Positions 35,553-43,623 of a DNA stretch of 64,000 nucleotides are shown here, piece after piece; the first letter of the stretch is position 1; the number at the start of each line of letters is the position of its first letter. The stretch lies in NCBI GenBank assembly GCA_001689445.1, contig LUJN01000038.1, positions 8,855 through 72,854 on the forward strand, in the 5' to 3' direction. The DNA comes from Bacteroidales bacterium M3. Its GTDB lineage: Bacteria > Bacteroidota > Bacteroidia > Bacteroidales > Muribaculaceae. The notes beneath the pieces were generated by a model. That model was not told the DNA's origin, made no database searches, and was given only the letters and a program-made list of their open reading frames with translations. The translations under genes and the position numbers were made by a program.

Positions 35553-35583
35553 CATCTGAATATCAACTCTAATGTTATAACAT
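35529..35583. promoter_or_regulatory. Candidate MazE/MazEF operator
   Basis: A perfect 12-base palindrome ATGTTATAACAT ends on the base before the mazE ATG, and nine of its bases (ATGTTATAA) recur between the -33 and -7 elements at 35529-35537. Antitoxin-mediated autoregulation through palindromes overlapping the promoter is normal for these systems. Confidence 0.45.
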
Positions 35584-35832
35584 ATGACCTCCTCAATAAT
35601 CCAAATCGGCAATAGCCGAGGCATTATACTCCCGGCAGAATTTCTACGGCGTCTCGGACTGTCCCTAAAGTCAGCCGTGAACATATCCATTGATAATGAC
35701 AGTATTCTTATAAAGCCACACCCCCGGCAAGGATGGGCTGCCGCTGCACGCCAAGCTCACGAAAATGGCGATGACCGACTTTTGATTCCTGACTTTTTCA
35801 ATGACGAGAACACTGAAGAATGGACATGGTAA
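35584..35832 (+). CDS. mazE: MazE-like antitoxin (AbrB/SpoVT fold)
   Basis: An 82-residue protein. Residues 4-48 form the swapped-hairpin DNA-binding domain (IIQIGNSRGIILPAEFLRRLGL, then SVNISI-like strands), and the acidic end (DFFNDENTEEWTW) is the likely toxin-binding tail. Overlaps the toxin gene by 13 bases. GC is visibly lower than in neighbouring genes, which suggests gain by transfer. Confidence 0.88.
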   Translation: MTSSIIQIGNSRGIILPAEFLRRLGLSLKSAVNISIDNDSILIKPHPRQGWAAAARQAHENGDDRLLIPDFFNDENTEEWTW

Positions 35833-36146
35833 GAAGATATGATGTCCATTGGGTACAGCTTGACCCAACTCGCGGCAGCGAAATTGCAAAGACTCGTCCA
35901 TGCGTGATTGTAAGTCCCGATGACATAAACGATTACCTGTCTACCGTGATAATCATCCCCCTAACCTCAACACTCAGGAATTATCCTTATCGCACAAGAT
36001 GCCACATTGATGGAAAAGACGGGGATATCGCAGTAGACCAAATAAGGACAGTCGACAAAAGCCGAATAAAAGGCAAACTCGGCACCCTCTCCGCCATCGA
36101 GATTGAGGCACTCAAGGATATACTCAACCAGATGTTTTGTCTATAA
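35820..36146 (+). CDS. mazF: MazF/PemK endoribonuclease toxin
   Basis: A 108-residue toxin: YDVHWVQLDPTRGSEIAKTRPCVIVS is the typical N terminus with the conserved GSE and RP, IIPLTST follows, and VDQIRTVDKSR holds the second conserved region. Such toxins cut mRNA at short sequences when not held by the antitoxin. Start may be the first ATG, overlapping mazE, or the one two codons later. Confidence 0.92.
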   Translation: MDMVRRYDVHWVQLDPTRGSEIAKTRPCVIVSPDDINDYLSTVIIIPLTSTLRNYPYRTRCHIDGKDGDIAVDQIRTVDKSRIKGKLGTLSAIEIEALKDILNQMFCL

Positions 36147-36199
36147 TCTGACCTTTTGCGATACCATCCCCACCACCAAAACCGATAATATGAATTGCG

Positions 36200-39100
36200 T
36201 CATACCTCGGGGAGGAACTTGGCGAGGGCGGCGGGGTCCATGCCGCGACGGGAAGCGTAGTCGGCACGCTGGTCGGCGCCGATATGACCGAGGTAGAAAT
36301 ATGCGCTGTCGGGATGGGCGAAGATATAGCCCGAGGTTGTCGCCACGGGGGACATCGCGCCGTTGGGGGTGACAGTGACGCCCATCGAGGCATAGTCGAG
36401 CACCTTGTCGGCAAGGAATATCAGCGACTGGTCGGGGAGCGACGGATAGCCGATGGCGGGGCGTATGCCACGGTAATATTGGCGCAGAAGGTTGTCGGGA
36501 TTATCAAGCGGCTCTGTCTCGTAGCCCCACATCTGCCGGCGCACATAGCGGTGCATCAACTCGGTCGCGGCCTCCACGAGACGGTCGGCGACACTCTGGT
36601 AGAGTATCGCGCTGTAGTCGTCGCCCGTGGACTTGTATCGGGCAATTATACGCTCTATCGCCTGTCCAGAGGTCACGGCAAACAGCCCTATCCAATCGGT
36701 CAACGCGCCATCATCCCCTATCGGCTTTATGAAGTCGGCAAGCGCGAGACGCGGCTTGCCGTCGGGCGACGGTTCCTGCTGGCGCAGTGTCGGCAAGATG
36801 TACTCGGCATCCCCATTGCGATAGATGATGTCATCGCCACGCCGTCCTGCCGGCAACAACGCCACCCGCGCCATAAGCCCGTCAAAGATCGTCTCCTTTT
36901 CAAGCAAGTCAAGGGCACGGTTGGCCTCCTTGAACAGCTGCATCGCCTCGGTGGCCTTGGAGCGGTGCTCCTCGGGAATGGCAGCGAGCCATTGGGCACG
37001 GCAATGGTCGCACCCGTCAATCCGCGCCAATGACGCGAATGAGGCATCGAGCTTCCATGCCGCAAAAAATGCCCTCCAATTTATCAGCCGCCGTGCCTCG
37101 GAGACGCTGAACGTCATGGTCTCTATACCCGGATGTGCCGGAACGGCAACCTCGGCGTCGCCATACGGCATCGCCTGCCGCCGTGCCTCGTCCAATGACA
37201 GCAGCGGACGACTGTCGCGGTCGTGACGCTCGCGCAGTGCCTGCTGCTCACGGCGCACCTCAGCCACCGCCTCATCGTGGCTCTCGGCATTTATCAATCG
37301 TTGTGCGACCACAGGCATCATCGCCGCATCACGGGTATACACCACAGGCCCACCGTAGCACGGCGCAATCTTCACCGCCGTATGAAGCGCCGAGGTGGTC
37401 GCACCGCCGATGAGCAACGGTATCCTCATCCCCTTTATCTCCATAAGACGCGCCACATGGCACATCTCATCGAGAGACGGCGTGATAAGCCCGCTCAACC
37501 CGATAAAATCGGCCTTTTCGGCAATGGCACGCTCCACGATATCCTCGCCGGGTACCATCACCCCCATGTCAATCATGTTGTAACCATTGCAGTTCATGAT
37601 GACCGACACTATATTCTTGCCGATGTCGTGCACGTCGCCCTTGACGGTCGCTATCACCATCTTCCCTGCCGATGAAGCCCCGGCGGCAGCCTTCTCCCGC
37701 TCGATATGGGGCGTGAGCCACGCCACGGCATGTTTCATTGCCCGCGCGCTCTTGACGACCTGTGGCAGGAACATCTTCCCCTCGCCAAAGAGCCGTCCGA
37801 TGCGGTTCATCCCGTCCATAAGCGGGCCGTCAATCACGCCCACCGCCGAGCCCTGCTCGGTCATTGCGGCGTCAAGCCAGGCGTCCATTCCCTCGGCATG
37901 CCCCTTGACGAGCAGTCGCTCTATATGCTGCGATGCCGTGAGGTTGTCCTCTGACACGCTGACGCTCCCGGCTTTCTCTCCGCTGCGGGCAGCCTTCACC
38001 TCCTCGGCTATCTCCACAAGCCGTTCAGTCGCGTCAGGCCGGCGGTTGAGCACCACATCCTCTATCGCCTCACGCAGGCGCGGCTCTATGTCATCGACAG
38101 GCATGAGCGTGGCGGCATTGACAATGCCCATATCCATTCCCGCCTTTATGGCATGGTAGAGGAACACGGCGTGCATCGCCTCGCGCACATAGTTGTTGCC
38201 ACGGAACGAGAACGACAGGTTGCTGACGCCGCCGCTCACCTTTGCCCCCGGCAGGTTTTCCTTAATCCATCCGGCAGCCCTGATAAAGTCAGCGGCATAG
38301 TTGTCGTGGGCCTCGATACCGGTCGCGACAGCGAGGATATTCGGGTCAAAGATTATATCCTCCCCGGGCACTCCGGCCACCTCGGTCAGCAGGCGGTAAG
38401 CACGGCCGCACACCTCGACACGGCGGTCATAAGTATCGGCCTGTCCCTGCTCGTCAAACGCCATAACCACCATGGCCGCACCCATCTCATGAATCTCGCG
38501 GGCATGGGCGATAAACTTCTCCTCACCCTCCTTGAGGCTTATCGAATTGACGACAGGACGCCCTTGCACACACTTCAATCCGGCCACAATGGCATCCCAC
38601 TTCGATGAATCAATCATCAGCGGCACGCGGGCCACATCAGGCTCCACACCTATGCGGCTGATGAACGATGACAACTCGTGCACGGCATCGAGCATGGCGT
38701 CATCCATGTTTATATCCACCACCTGCGCCCCCGCCTCTACCTGGGTGCGGGCTATCTCAACGGCCTCGTCGATGCTCCCCTCCTTTATCAGTCGCAGGAA
38801 CTTGCGGCTGCCGGCGACATTGCAACGCTCGCCGACATTCATGAAGTTGCGGTCGGCAGAGACCTCGACAGCCTCCAGTCCCGCCAGCGTCAGCAGGGGC
38901 TTCCTTACGGGCACGGGACGTGGGGCGACAGCGCGTGTCGCCTCAGCTATGGCAGCGATATGAGCGGGCGTGGTGCCGCAGCATCCCCCCACGATATTCA
39001 GCCTGCCCTCCCGCAGCATCGGCATCAGTTTGCCCACCATCGTCTCTGGAGTCTCGTCATATTGCCCCATCTCATTGGGGAGTCCGGCGTTGGGGTATGC

Positions 39101-39928
39101 GCTCACGGCAAACGGGTAGTCCTGAAGGACCTCCACATGGCGCGCCATCCCGTCGGCCCCGAAGCCGCAGTTGAGTCCAATCGACAGCGGCTCGCCATGA
39201 GCGACCGTGGCGACAAACGCCTCCAGAGTCTGCCCCGACAGTGTGCGACCGCTCTCGGTAAGCGTCACAGACAGCATCAATGGCACCCGGCGTCCCAGCC
39301 GCTCCATCGCACGACGTGCGGCATATATCGCCGCCTTGGCGTTAAGCCCGTCAAATATCGTCTCTATCAGCAGCGCGTCCACGCCCCCCTCTATCAACGC
39401 CTCCATCTGGTCGGTATAGGTCGCGACGAGAGCGTCCCAGTCCACTTTTTCGGCTGTCGGGTCATCAATCCCCTGCGACATCGACAACGACTTGCTCGTC
39501 GGCCCGATACTACCGGCCACCCAACGCATTTCGCCCGGATGTGCCGCCTCAAACTCCTCGACCGTCATGCGTGCAAGCCGCGCAGAGGCAAGCGCGACTT
39601 CCCTCACGGCGTCACTAAGCCCATAGTCGGCAAGCGATACCGAGTTGGTGTTAAACGAGTTGGTCTCAATAATGTCAGCACCCGCGTCAAGATACGCCCG
39701 ATGTATTCCCCCGATTACATCGGGGCGGGTGATGCACAGCAGGTCGTTACACCCCACGAGCCGTGACGAGGCATCGGCAAACCGCTCGCCACGGAAATCC
39801 TCCTCGCCCAGCCCCTCGCGCTGTATCATCGTACCCATCGCCCCGTCAAGCACCAATACACGCCGCTCCACGGCATCCACCAACGCCCTCGACCTCTCGC
39901 TATAACCCAACTCCGCTATCATTGCCAT
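36200..39928 (-). CDS. metH: Cobalamin-dependent methionine synthase
   Basis: A full-length 1242-residue MetH. Domains in order: homocysteine-binding barrel with GGCCGTTPAHI (zinc Cys), the pterin-binding methyl-folate domain (FMNVGERCNVAGSRKFLRLI onward), the cap and B12 domains with DVHDIGKNIV (cobalt-ligating His), and the C-terminal activation domain (GIRPAIGYPSLPDQS). It makes methionine from homocysteine with 5-methyl-THF. A GTG three codons upstream of my ATG is possible. No cobalamin riboswitch is evident in the 190-base upstream gap. Confidence 0.96.
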   Translation of the reverse strand: MAMIAELGYSERSRALVDAVERRVLVLDGAMGTMIQREGLGEEDFRGERFADASSRLVGCNDLLCITRPDVIGGIHRAYLDAGADIIETNSFNTNSVSLADYGLSDAVREVALASARLARMTVEEFEAAHPGEMRWVAGSIGPTSKSLSMSQGIDDPTAEKVDWDALVATYTDQMEALIEGGVDALLIETIFDGLNAKAAIYAARRAMERLGRRVPLMLSVTLTESGRTLSGQTLEAFVATVAHGEPLSIGLNCGFGADGMARHVEVLQDYPFAVSAYPNAGLPNEMGQYDETPETMVGKLMPMLREGRLNIVGGCCGTTPAHIAAIAEATRAVAPRPVPVRKPLLTLAGLEAVEVSADRNFMNVGERCNVAGSRKFLRLIKEGSIDEAVEIARTQVEAGAQVVDINMDDAMLDAVHELSSFISRIGVEPDVARVPLMIDSSKWDAIVAGLKCVQGRPVVNSISLKEGEEKFIAHAREIHEMGAAMVVMAFDEQGQADTYDRRVEVCGRAYRLLTEVAGVPGEDIIFDPNILAVATGIEAHDNYAADFIRAAGWIKENLPGAKVSGGVSNLSFSFRGNNYVREAMHAVFLYHAIKAGMDMGIVNAATLMPVDDIEPRLREAIEDVVLNRRPDATERLVEIAEEVKAARSGEKAGSVSVSEDNLTASQHIERLLVKGHAEGMDAWLDAAMTEQGSAVGVIDGPLMDGMNRIGRLFGEGKMFLPQVVKSARAMKHAVAWLTPHIEREKAAAGASSAGKMVIATVKGDVHDIGKNIVSVIMNCNGYNMIDMGVMVPGEDIVERAIAEKADFIGLSGLITPSLDEMCHVARLMEIKGMRIPLLIGGATTSALHTAVKIAPCYGGPVVYTRDAAMMPVVAQRLINAESHDEAVAEVRREQQALRERHDRDSRPLLSLDEARRQAMPYGDAEVAVPAHPGIETMTFSVSEARRLINWRAFFAAWKLDASFASLARIDGCDHCRAQWLAAIPEEHRSKATEAMQLFKEANRALDLLEKETIFDGLMARVALLPAGRRGDDIIYRNGDAEYILPTLRQQEPSPDGKPRLALADFIKPIGDDGALTDWIGLFAVTSGQAIERIIARYKSTGDDYSAILYQSVADRLVEAATELMHRYVRRQMWGYETEPLDNPDNLLRQYYRGIRPAIGYPSLPDQSLIFLADKVLDYASMGVTVTPNGAMSPVATTSGYIFAHPDSAYFYLGHIGADQRADYASRRGMDPAALAKFLPEV

Positions 39929-40121
39929 ACTTTTCACTTTTATCTCTTTTCAACAATAGTCATGACACGATACTGTCTGCCGCGTCACTTGACGTTGCAA
40001 ATTTACAAAAAACACGCCTCATTTATTGTATTGTGTCATGATTTCAGGTAACCCCACTATCGAAATAGTAGAATTCGCTATTGTCATTCCCAACGACAAC
40101 AGGTAATTTTGTATAATCATT

Positions 40122-40895
40122 ATGATATTCGGTATGACACACTCTATTCGATTTTTATTTATATTGGTTATGACATCTTTTGGCATGGCAAGGACAGTCA
40201 ATCTCCATGCCGACGCGACGGATGACTATATCGCCGCGTACCATGCCATTGCGACGGAAAATTGCCGTCAGTACCGCATCCCCGCCTCCATAACTCTCGC
40301 GCAGGGCATCCTTGAGAGTCAAGTCGGCCGCAGTCCGCTTGCCACCGAGGGCAACAACCACTTCGGCATCAAGTGCGGCTCACAGTGGACCGCCGCCACG
40401 ATACATCAGGATGATGACGAGGCCAACGAGTGCTTCCGCAGCTACGGTTCAGCCGAGGAGAGCTATGCCGACCACGCCCGTTTTCTGATGAAGAAACGCT
40501 ACTCATCCCTATTTGAGCTCGACCCGACCGACTACAAGGGGTGGGCCAAGGGGCTGAAAGAGTGCGGCTATGCCACCGACCCAAAATATGCCCACAAACT
40601 GATAGACCTCATAGAGCGTTACCGCCTCTACGACTACGACATCTCCACCAAGGCGACCGACGCCTATCGCAAGATGCTTGAGGAGATAATGGCCGAGGAT
40701 ATGGAGTTGCACACCATACGCCGCAAGGACGGCATCTATTATGTCGTAGCCAACGAGGGGGACACCTACAAGGCCATCGCCAACGAACTCGGGATGAAAG
40801 AGAAACAGCTGCGCCGCTTCAACTCCGCGCCCAAGAAAGCCACCCTCCTCCCCGGCGACATCGTGTACCTCCAGGACCCCGCCCCAAACGACTGA
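40122..40895 (+). CDS. Exported N-acetylglucosaminidase (GH73) with LysM domain
   Basis: A 257-residue cell-wall hydrolase. After a signal peptide (about residues 1-23) comes a glucosaminidase domain with ASITLAQGILESQVGRSPLATEGNNHFGIKC, where the Glu in ILES is the probable catalytic acid, and SYADHARFLMKKRYSSLF. A LysM-like peptidoglycan-binding domain closes the protein (HTIRRKDGIYYVVANEGDTY onward, ending LLPGDIVYLQ). It acts in the periplasm or at the surface in peptidoglycan remodelling. Confidence 0.92.
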   Translation: MIFGMTHSIRFLFILVMTSFGMARTVNLHADATDDYIAAYHAIATENCRQYRIPASITLAQGILESQVGRSPLATEGNNHFGIKCGSQWTAATIHQDDDEANECFRSYGSAEESYADHARFLMKKRYSSLFELDPTDYKGWAKGLKECGYATDPKYAHKLIDLIERYRLYDYDISTKATDAYRKMLEEIMAEDMELHTIRRKDGIYYVVANEGDTYKAIANELGMKEKQLRRFNSAPKKATLLPGDIVYLQDPAPND

Positions 40896-40984
40896 TAAAA
40901 TCACACCATACTGTGATTTTATCGCCTTCATATCCTCAAATCAGCAAATCTCCATCCGAAATCACAACATATTGTGATTTTATC
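40894..40984. repeat. Two copies of an AAATCACA-type palindrome
   Basis: The first (40894-40923) is a perfect 12-bp stem GATAAAATCACA / TGTGATTTTATC starting in the stop codon of the glucosaminidase gene; the second (40959-40984) is AAATCACA / TGTGATTT. Centres are about 63 bases apart. They may be terminators for the upstream gene or paired operators ahead of aroA. Confidence 0.5.
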
Positions 40985-41042
40985 TACAGGCATGAGGCTG
41001 CGATTTTACGATAACCTGTAGCGGATTATGGATTATTTGAGG

Positions 41043-41050
41043 TAACTTTG
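41043..41050 (+). promoter_or_regulatory. -7 element of aroA
   Basis: A perfect TAACTTTG nine bases before the aroA ATG, in a context (ATTATTTGAGGTAACTTTGCA-like) almost identical to that before cysE. Confidence 0.45.
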
Positions 41051-41058
41051 CATCAATT

Positions 41059-42324
41059 ATGGACTATAGAATTTATCCTCCAGAGGAGCCTGTCGAGGCT
41101 CGGATAGGGTTGCCGCTTTCCAAGAGCATCAGCAACCGCGCGCTCATCATCAATGCCCTCACGCCGGGGGCACGCCCCATCGCGGAGGTGGCCGTGTGTG
41201 ACGACACGGACGCCATGATTGCCGCATTGGCATCATCCGACAGCCGCATCAACATCGGGGCGGCGGGCACGACCATGCGGTTCCTGACCGCCTACTTCGC
41301 CACACGCGAGGGGCGCACTGTCACTCTCGACGGCTCCGAGCGGATGCGCCGCCGCCCCATCGGCCCGCTGGTCGACGCCCTGCGGCAGTGTGGCGCGGAT
41401 ATCGAGTATGCCGGCGAGGAGGGATTCCCCCCGCTGAAGATTCACGGACGCCACCTCTCGGGGGGCGACGTGACACTCCCCGCCACCATAAGTTCGCAGT
41501 ACATATCGGCACTGCTGATGATTGCCCCGCTGATGGAGAGCGGCCTGCGTCTGCACCTCACAGGCGAGATAATATCACGCCCCTATATCCTCATGACCCT
41601 CTCACTGATGGAGAGGTGGGGAGTGGAGGGCGATTTCTCGGACGGCACAATCACCATCCCCAAGTCATCCTACCGCCCCTGCGATTTCACTGTCGAGGCC
41701 GACTGGAGCGCGGCATCCTACTGGTATGAAATAGCCGCCCTGTCGGCATCGGAGTTCACCCTCGACGGCCTACAGCATCCGAGCGTGCAGGGGGACAGCC
41801 GTATTGCGGCAATATTCGAGGCTCTCGGCGTGCTTACATCCTACGGCAACGACAGCGTGTCAATCGCCCCCTCCCCCGACCTCAACGGACGGCTCGACAT
41901 CGACCTAAGCGAGCAGCCCGACCTCGCGCAGACCATCGTGGTGACATGCTGTATGCTCGGCATCCCGTTCCACATCACCGGCTTGTCGACACTCCGCATC
42001 AAGGAGACCGACCGCCTTGCCGCCCTCGTCACCGAGCTTGGGCGGCTTAGCTTCGTCATCGAGGCCGAGCGCGACTGCGAGCTGTCATGGGACGGCTCGC
42101 GACGCCCAATCTTTGACGAGACAATAGCAATCTCCACCTACGACGACCACCGCATGGCGATGGCATTTGCCCCCTGCGCCATATACTTACCGGGCTTGGT
42201 TATCAAGGATGTGGAGGTCGTGTCAAAGTCCTATCCCGGCTATTGGGACGACCTGCGCGGGATAGGGTTCACCCTTGAGGACGCGTCAATGCCGCATATC
42301 GAAGCCGAAGAAACCGACGACTGA
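41059..42324 (+). CDS. aroA: 3-phosphoshikimate 1-carboxyvinyltransferase (EPSP synthase)
   Basis: A 421-residue enzyme of the shikimate pathway that adds the enolpyruvyl group of PEP to shikimate-3-phosphate. LPLSKSISNRALI (residues 18-30) binds substrate, GAAGTTMRFL replaces the more usual LGNAGTAxR, RMRRRPIGPLVDAL is the second substrate loop, and RIKETDRL near 312 is conserved. The stop overlaps the next ATG by one base (TGATG), so translation of the two is probably coupled. Confidence 0.96.
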   Translation: MDYRIYPPEEPVEARIGLPLSKSISNRALIINALTPGARPIAEVAVCDDTDAMIAALASSDSRINIGAAGTTMRFLTAYFATREGRTVTLDGSERMRRRPIGPLVDALRQCGADIEYAGEEGFPPLKIHGRHLSGGDVTLPATISSQYISALLMIAPLMESGLRLHLTGEIISRPYILMTLSLMERWGVEGDFSDGTITIPKSSYRPCDFTVEADWSAASYWYEIAALSASEFTLDGLQHPSVQGDSRIAAIFEALGVLTSYGNDSVSIAPSPDLNGRLDIDLSEQPDLAQTIVVTCCMLGIPFHITGLSTLRIKETDRLAALVTELGRLSFVIEAERDCELSWDGSRRPIFDETIAISTYDDHRMAMAFAPCAIYLPGLVIKDVEVVSKSYPGYWDDLRGIGFTLEDASMPHIEAEETDD

Positions 42325-42749
42325 TGACCGGGGCACTCATAATACTCGCATTGCTTGTCGCGGTGGGTCTCATCCTTTGGCTCACCCACAAGCCCGACAC
42401 CGAGGCCGACAGCCAGGCACAACCGGAGGCCGACAGCGGCGACACGGAGGAAGTGTGTTGCGGGATGCACGTCACCTGCGAGCGCGACTCGCTGCTTGCA
42501 GCCGTAAGCCCTACAATCGAATATTACGACGACGAGGAGCTGGACGCCTACCGCGGGCATGACGCCGACAGCTACACCCCCGCCGAGACCGAGCAATTCC
42601 GCGACGTGCTGCTCACCCTTCTGCCCCACGACATCGCCGGATGGGCGCGCAGCCTCCAGTTGCGCGGCATCACGCTCCCCGCCCCCGTGCGCGACGAGCT
42701 GCTGCTCATTGTCGCCGAGGCTCGAGCCGCACAAACCGCCAACAAATAG
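42324..42749 (+). CDS. Small membrane-anchored protein with CCGxHxxC motif, unknown
   Basis: A 141-residue protein with one N-terminal membrane helix (about residues 4-20), a Glu/Asp-rich linker and the motif CCGMHVTCERD near residues 45-55, which could bind a metal or Fe-S cluster, then a soluble helical domain. It is squeezed between aroA (one-base overlap) and a metal-type ABC permease (four bases), so it may assist metal uptake. I do not recognise a characterised homologue. Confidence 0.75.
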   Translation: MTGALIILALLVAVGLILWLTHKPDTEADSQAQPEADSGDTEEVCCGMHVTCERDSLLAAVSPTIEYYDDEELDAYRGHDADSYTPAETEQFRDVLLTLLPHDIAGWARSLQLRGITLPAPVRDELLLIVAEARAAQTANK

Positions 42750-42753
42750 CCAC

Positions 42754-43572
42754 ATGACCGAACTCCTGCAATACACATTCTTCCAGAACGCCATCATCGG
42801 CATACTCATCATCAGCATCGCCGCCGCCATTATCGGCACATACGTCATGACCCGCCGCATGGTCTTCATATCCGGCGGTATCACCCACGCCTGTTTCGGA
42901 GGTCTCGGTCTCGGCTACTATTTGGGCGTCAGCCCCATAGCGATGGCAGCCGCGTTTGCCGTCGTGTCATCGCTCGGTGTCGAGTGGCTCTCGTCGCGAT
43001 TTCGCGTGCGCGAGGACTCGGCAATTGCCGTCGTGTGGGCGCTCGGCATGGCCATCGGCGTCCTGTTTGTATTTCTCACCCCCGGATATGTGCCCGAGCT
43101 TAACTCATTCCTATTTGGCAACATATTGACCATCTCCACCTCCGACTTGTGGGCATTCGGGGTGTTCACCGCCGTGCTGCTGCTCTTTTTCGCCGGCTTC
43201 TACCGCAAAATTGTGGCATGTGCCTTTGACCGCGACTTTGCCAAGGTGTCGGGACTGCCCGTGCGCTTCATCTCCTATGCCATGACGGTCTTTGTCGCCG
43301 TGTGCATCGTGCTCACCATACGCCTTGTCGGCATTATGCTGCTCATGTCTATGCTCACGCTGCCGCAGATGATAGCCGAGACCGCCTGCAGCCGTATGCG
43401 CCCGATGATGACCGCCTCGGTCGCCGTCGCCATGGCGTGCAGCCTCGCCGGTCTACTCATAGCCGCCGTCATCGACGTGCCCTGCTCGGCGGTGATTGTC
43501 ATCCTGATGGTCGCGGTATACTTTGCCGCACGCGCAATACGCGCCATGCGCATACGCCGTGCCATGCAATAA
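42754..43572 (+). CDS. ABC-3 family metal transporter permease (ZnuB/MntB-like)
   Basis: A 272-residue, eight-to-nine-span inner-membrane permease: GTYVMTRRMVFISGGITHACFGGLGLGYYL near the N terminus and the RLVGIMLLMSMLTLPQMIAE segment typical of Zn/Mn permeases. I start at MTELLQYTF, four bases after the preceding stop; the much longer open frame is out of phase with that gene and low-complexity. The partner ATPase and binding protein are not next to it. Metal is likely Zn or Mn, by family only. Confidence 0.9.
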   Translation: MTELLQYTFFQNAIIGILIISIAAAIIGTYVMTRRMVFISGGITHACFGGLGLGYYLGVSPIAMAAAFAVVSSLGVEWLSSRFRVREDSAIAVVWALGMAIGVLFVFLTPGYVPELNSFLFGNILTISTSDLWAFGVFTAVLLLFFAGFYRKIVACAFDRDFAKVSGLPVRFISYAMTVFVAVCIVLTIRLVGIMLLMSMLTLPQMIAETACSRMRPMMTASVAVAMACSLAGLLIAAVIDVPCSAVIVILMVAVYFAARAIRAMRIRRAMQ

Positions 43573-43623
43573 TCCCCCGTTTTTCACCGTTAAAAAAGAT
43601 AATACCGTCACCCGATATCATCT

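Noticed and set aside
38678..39766. Long plus-strand frame across metH
   Set aside because: Shadow of metH; no family features.
39938..40121. Possible cobalamin riboswitch before metH
   Set aside because: No B12-box-like sequence or suitable multi-helix structure is visible; only a weak -7 element.
42559..42753. N-terminal extension of the ABC permease frame
   Set aside because: Pro/Ser/Cys-rich, out of phase with the gene that overlaps it and not membrane-like.
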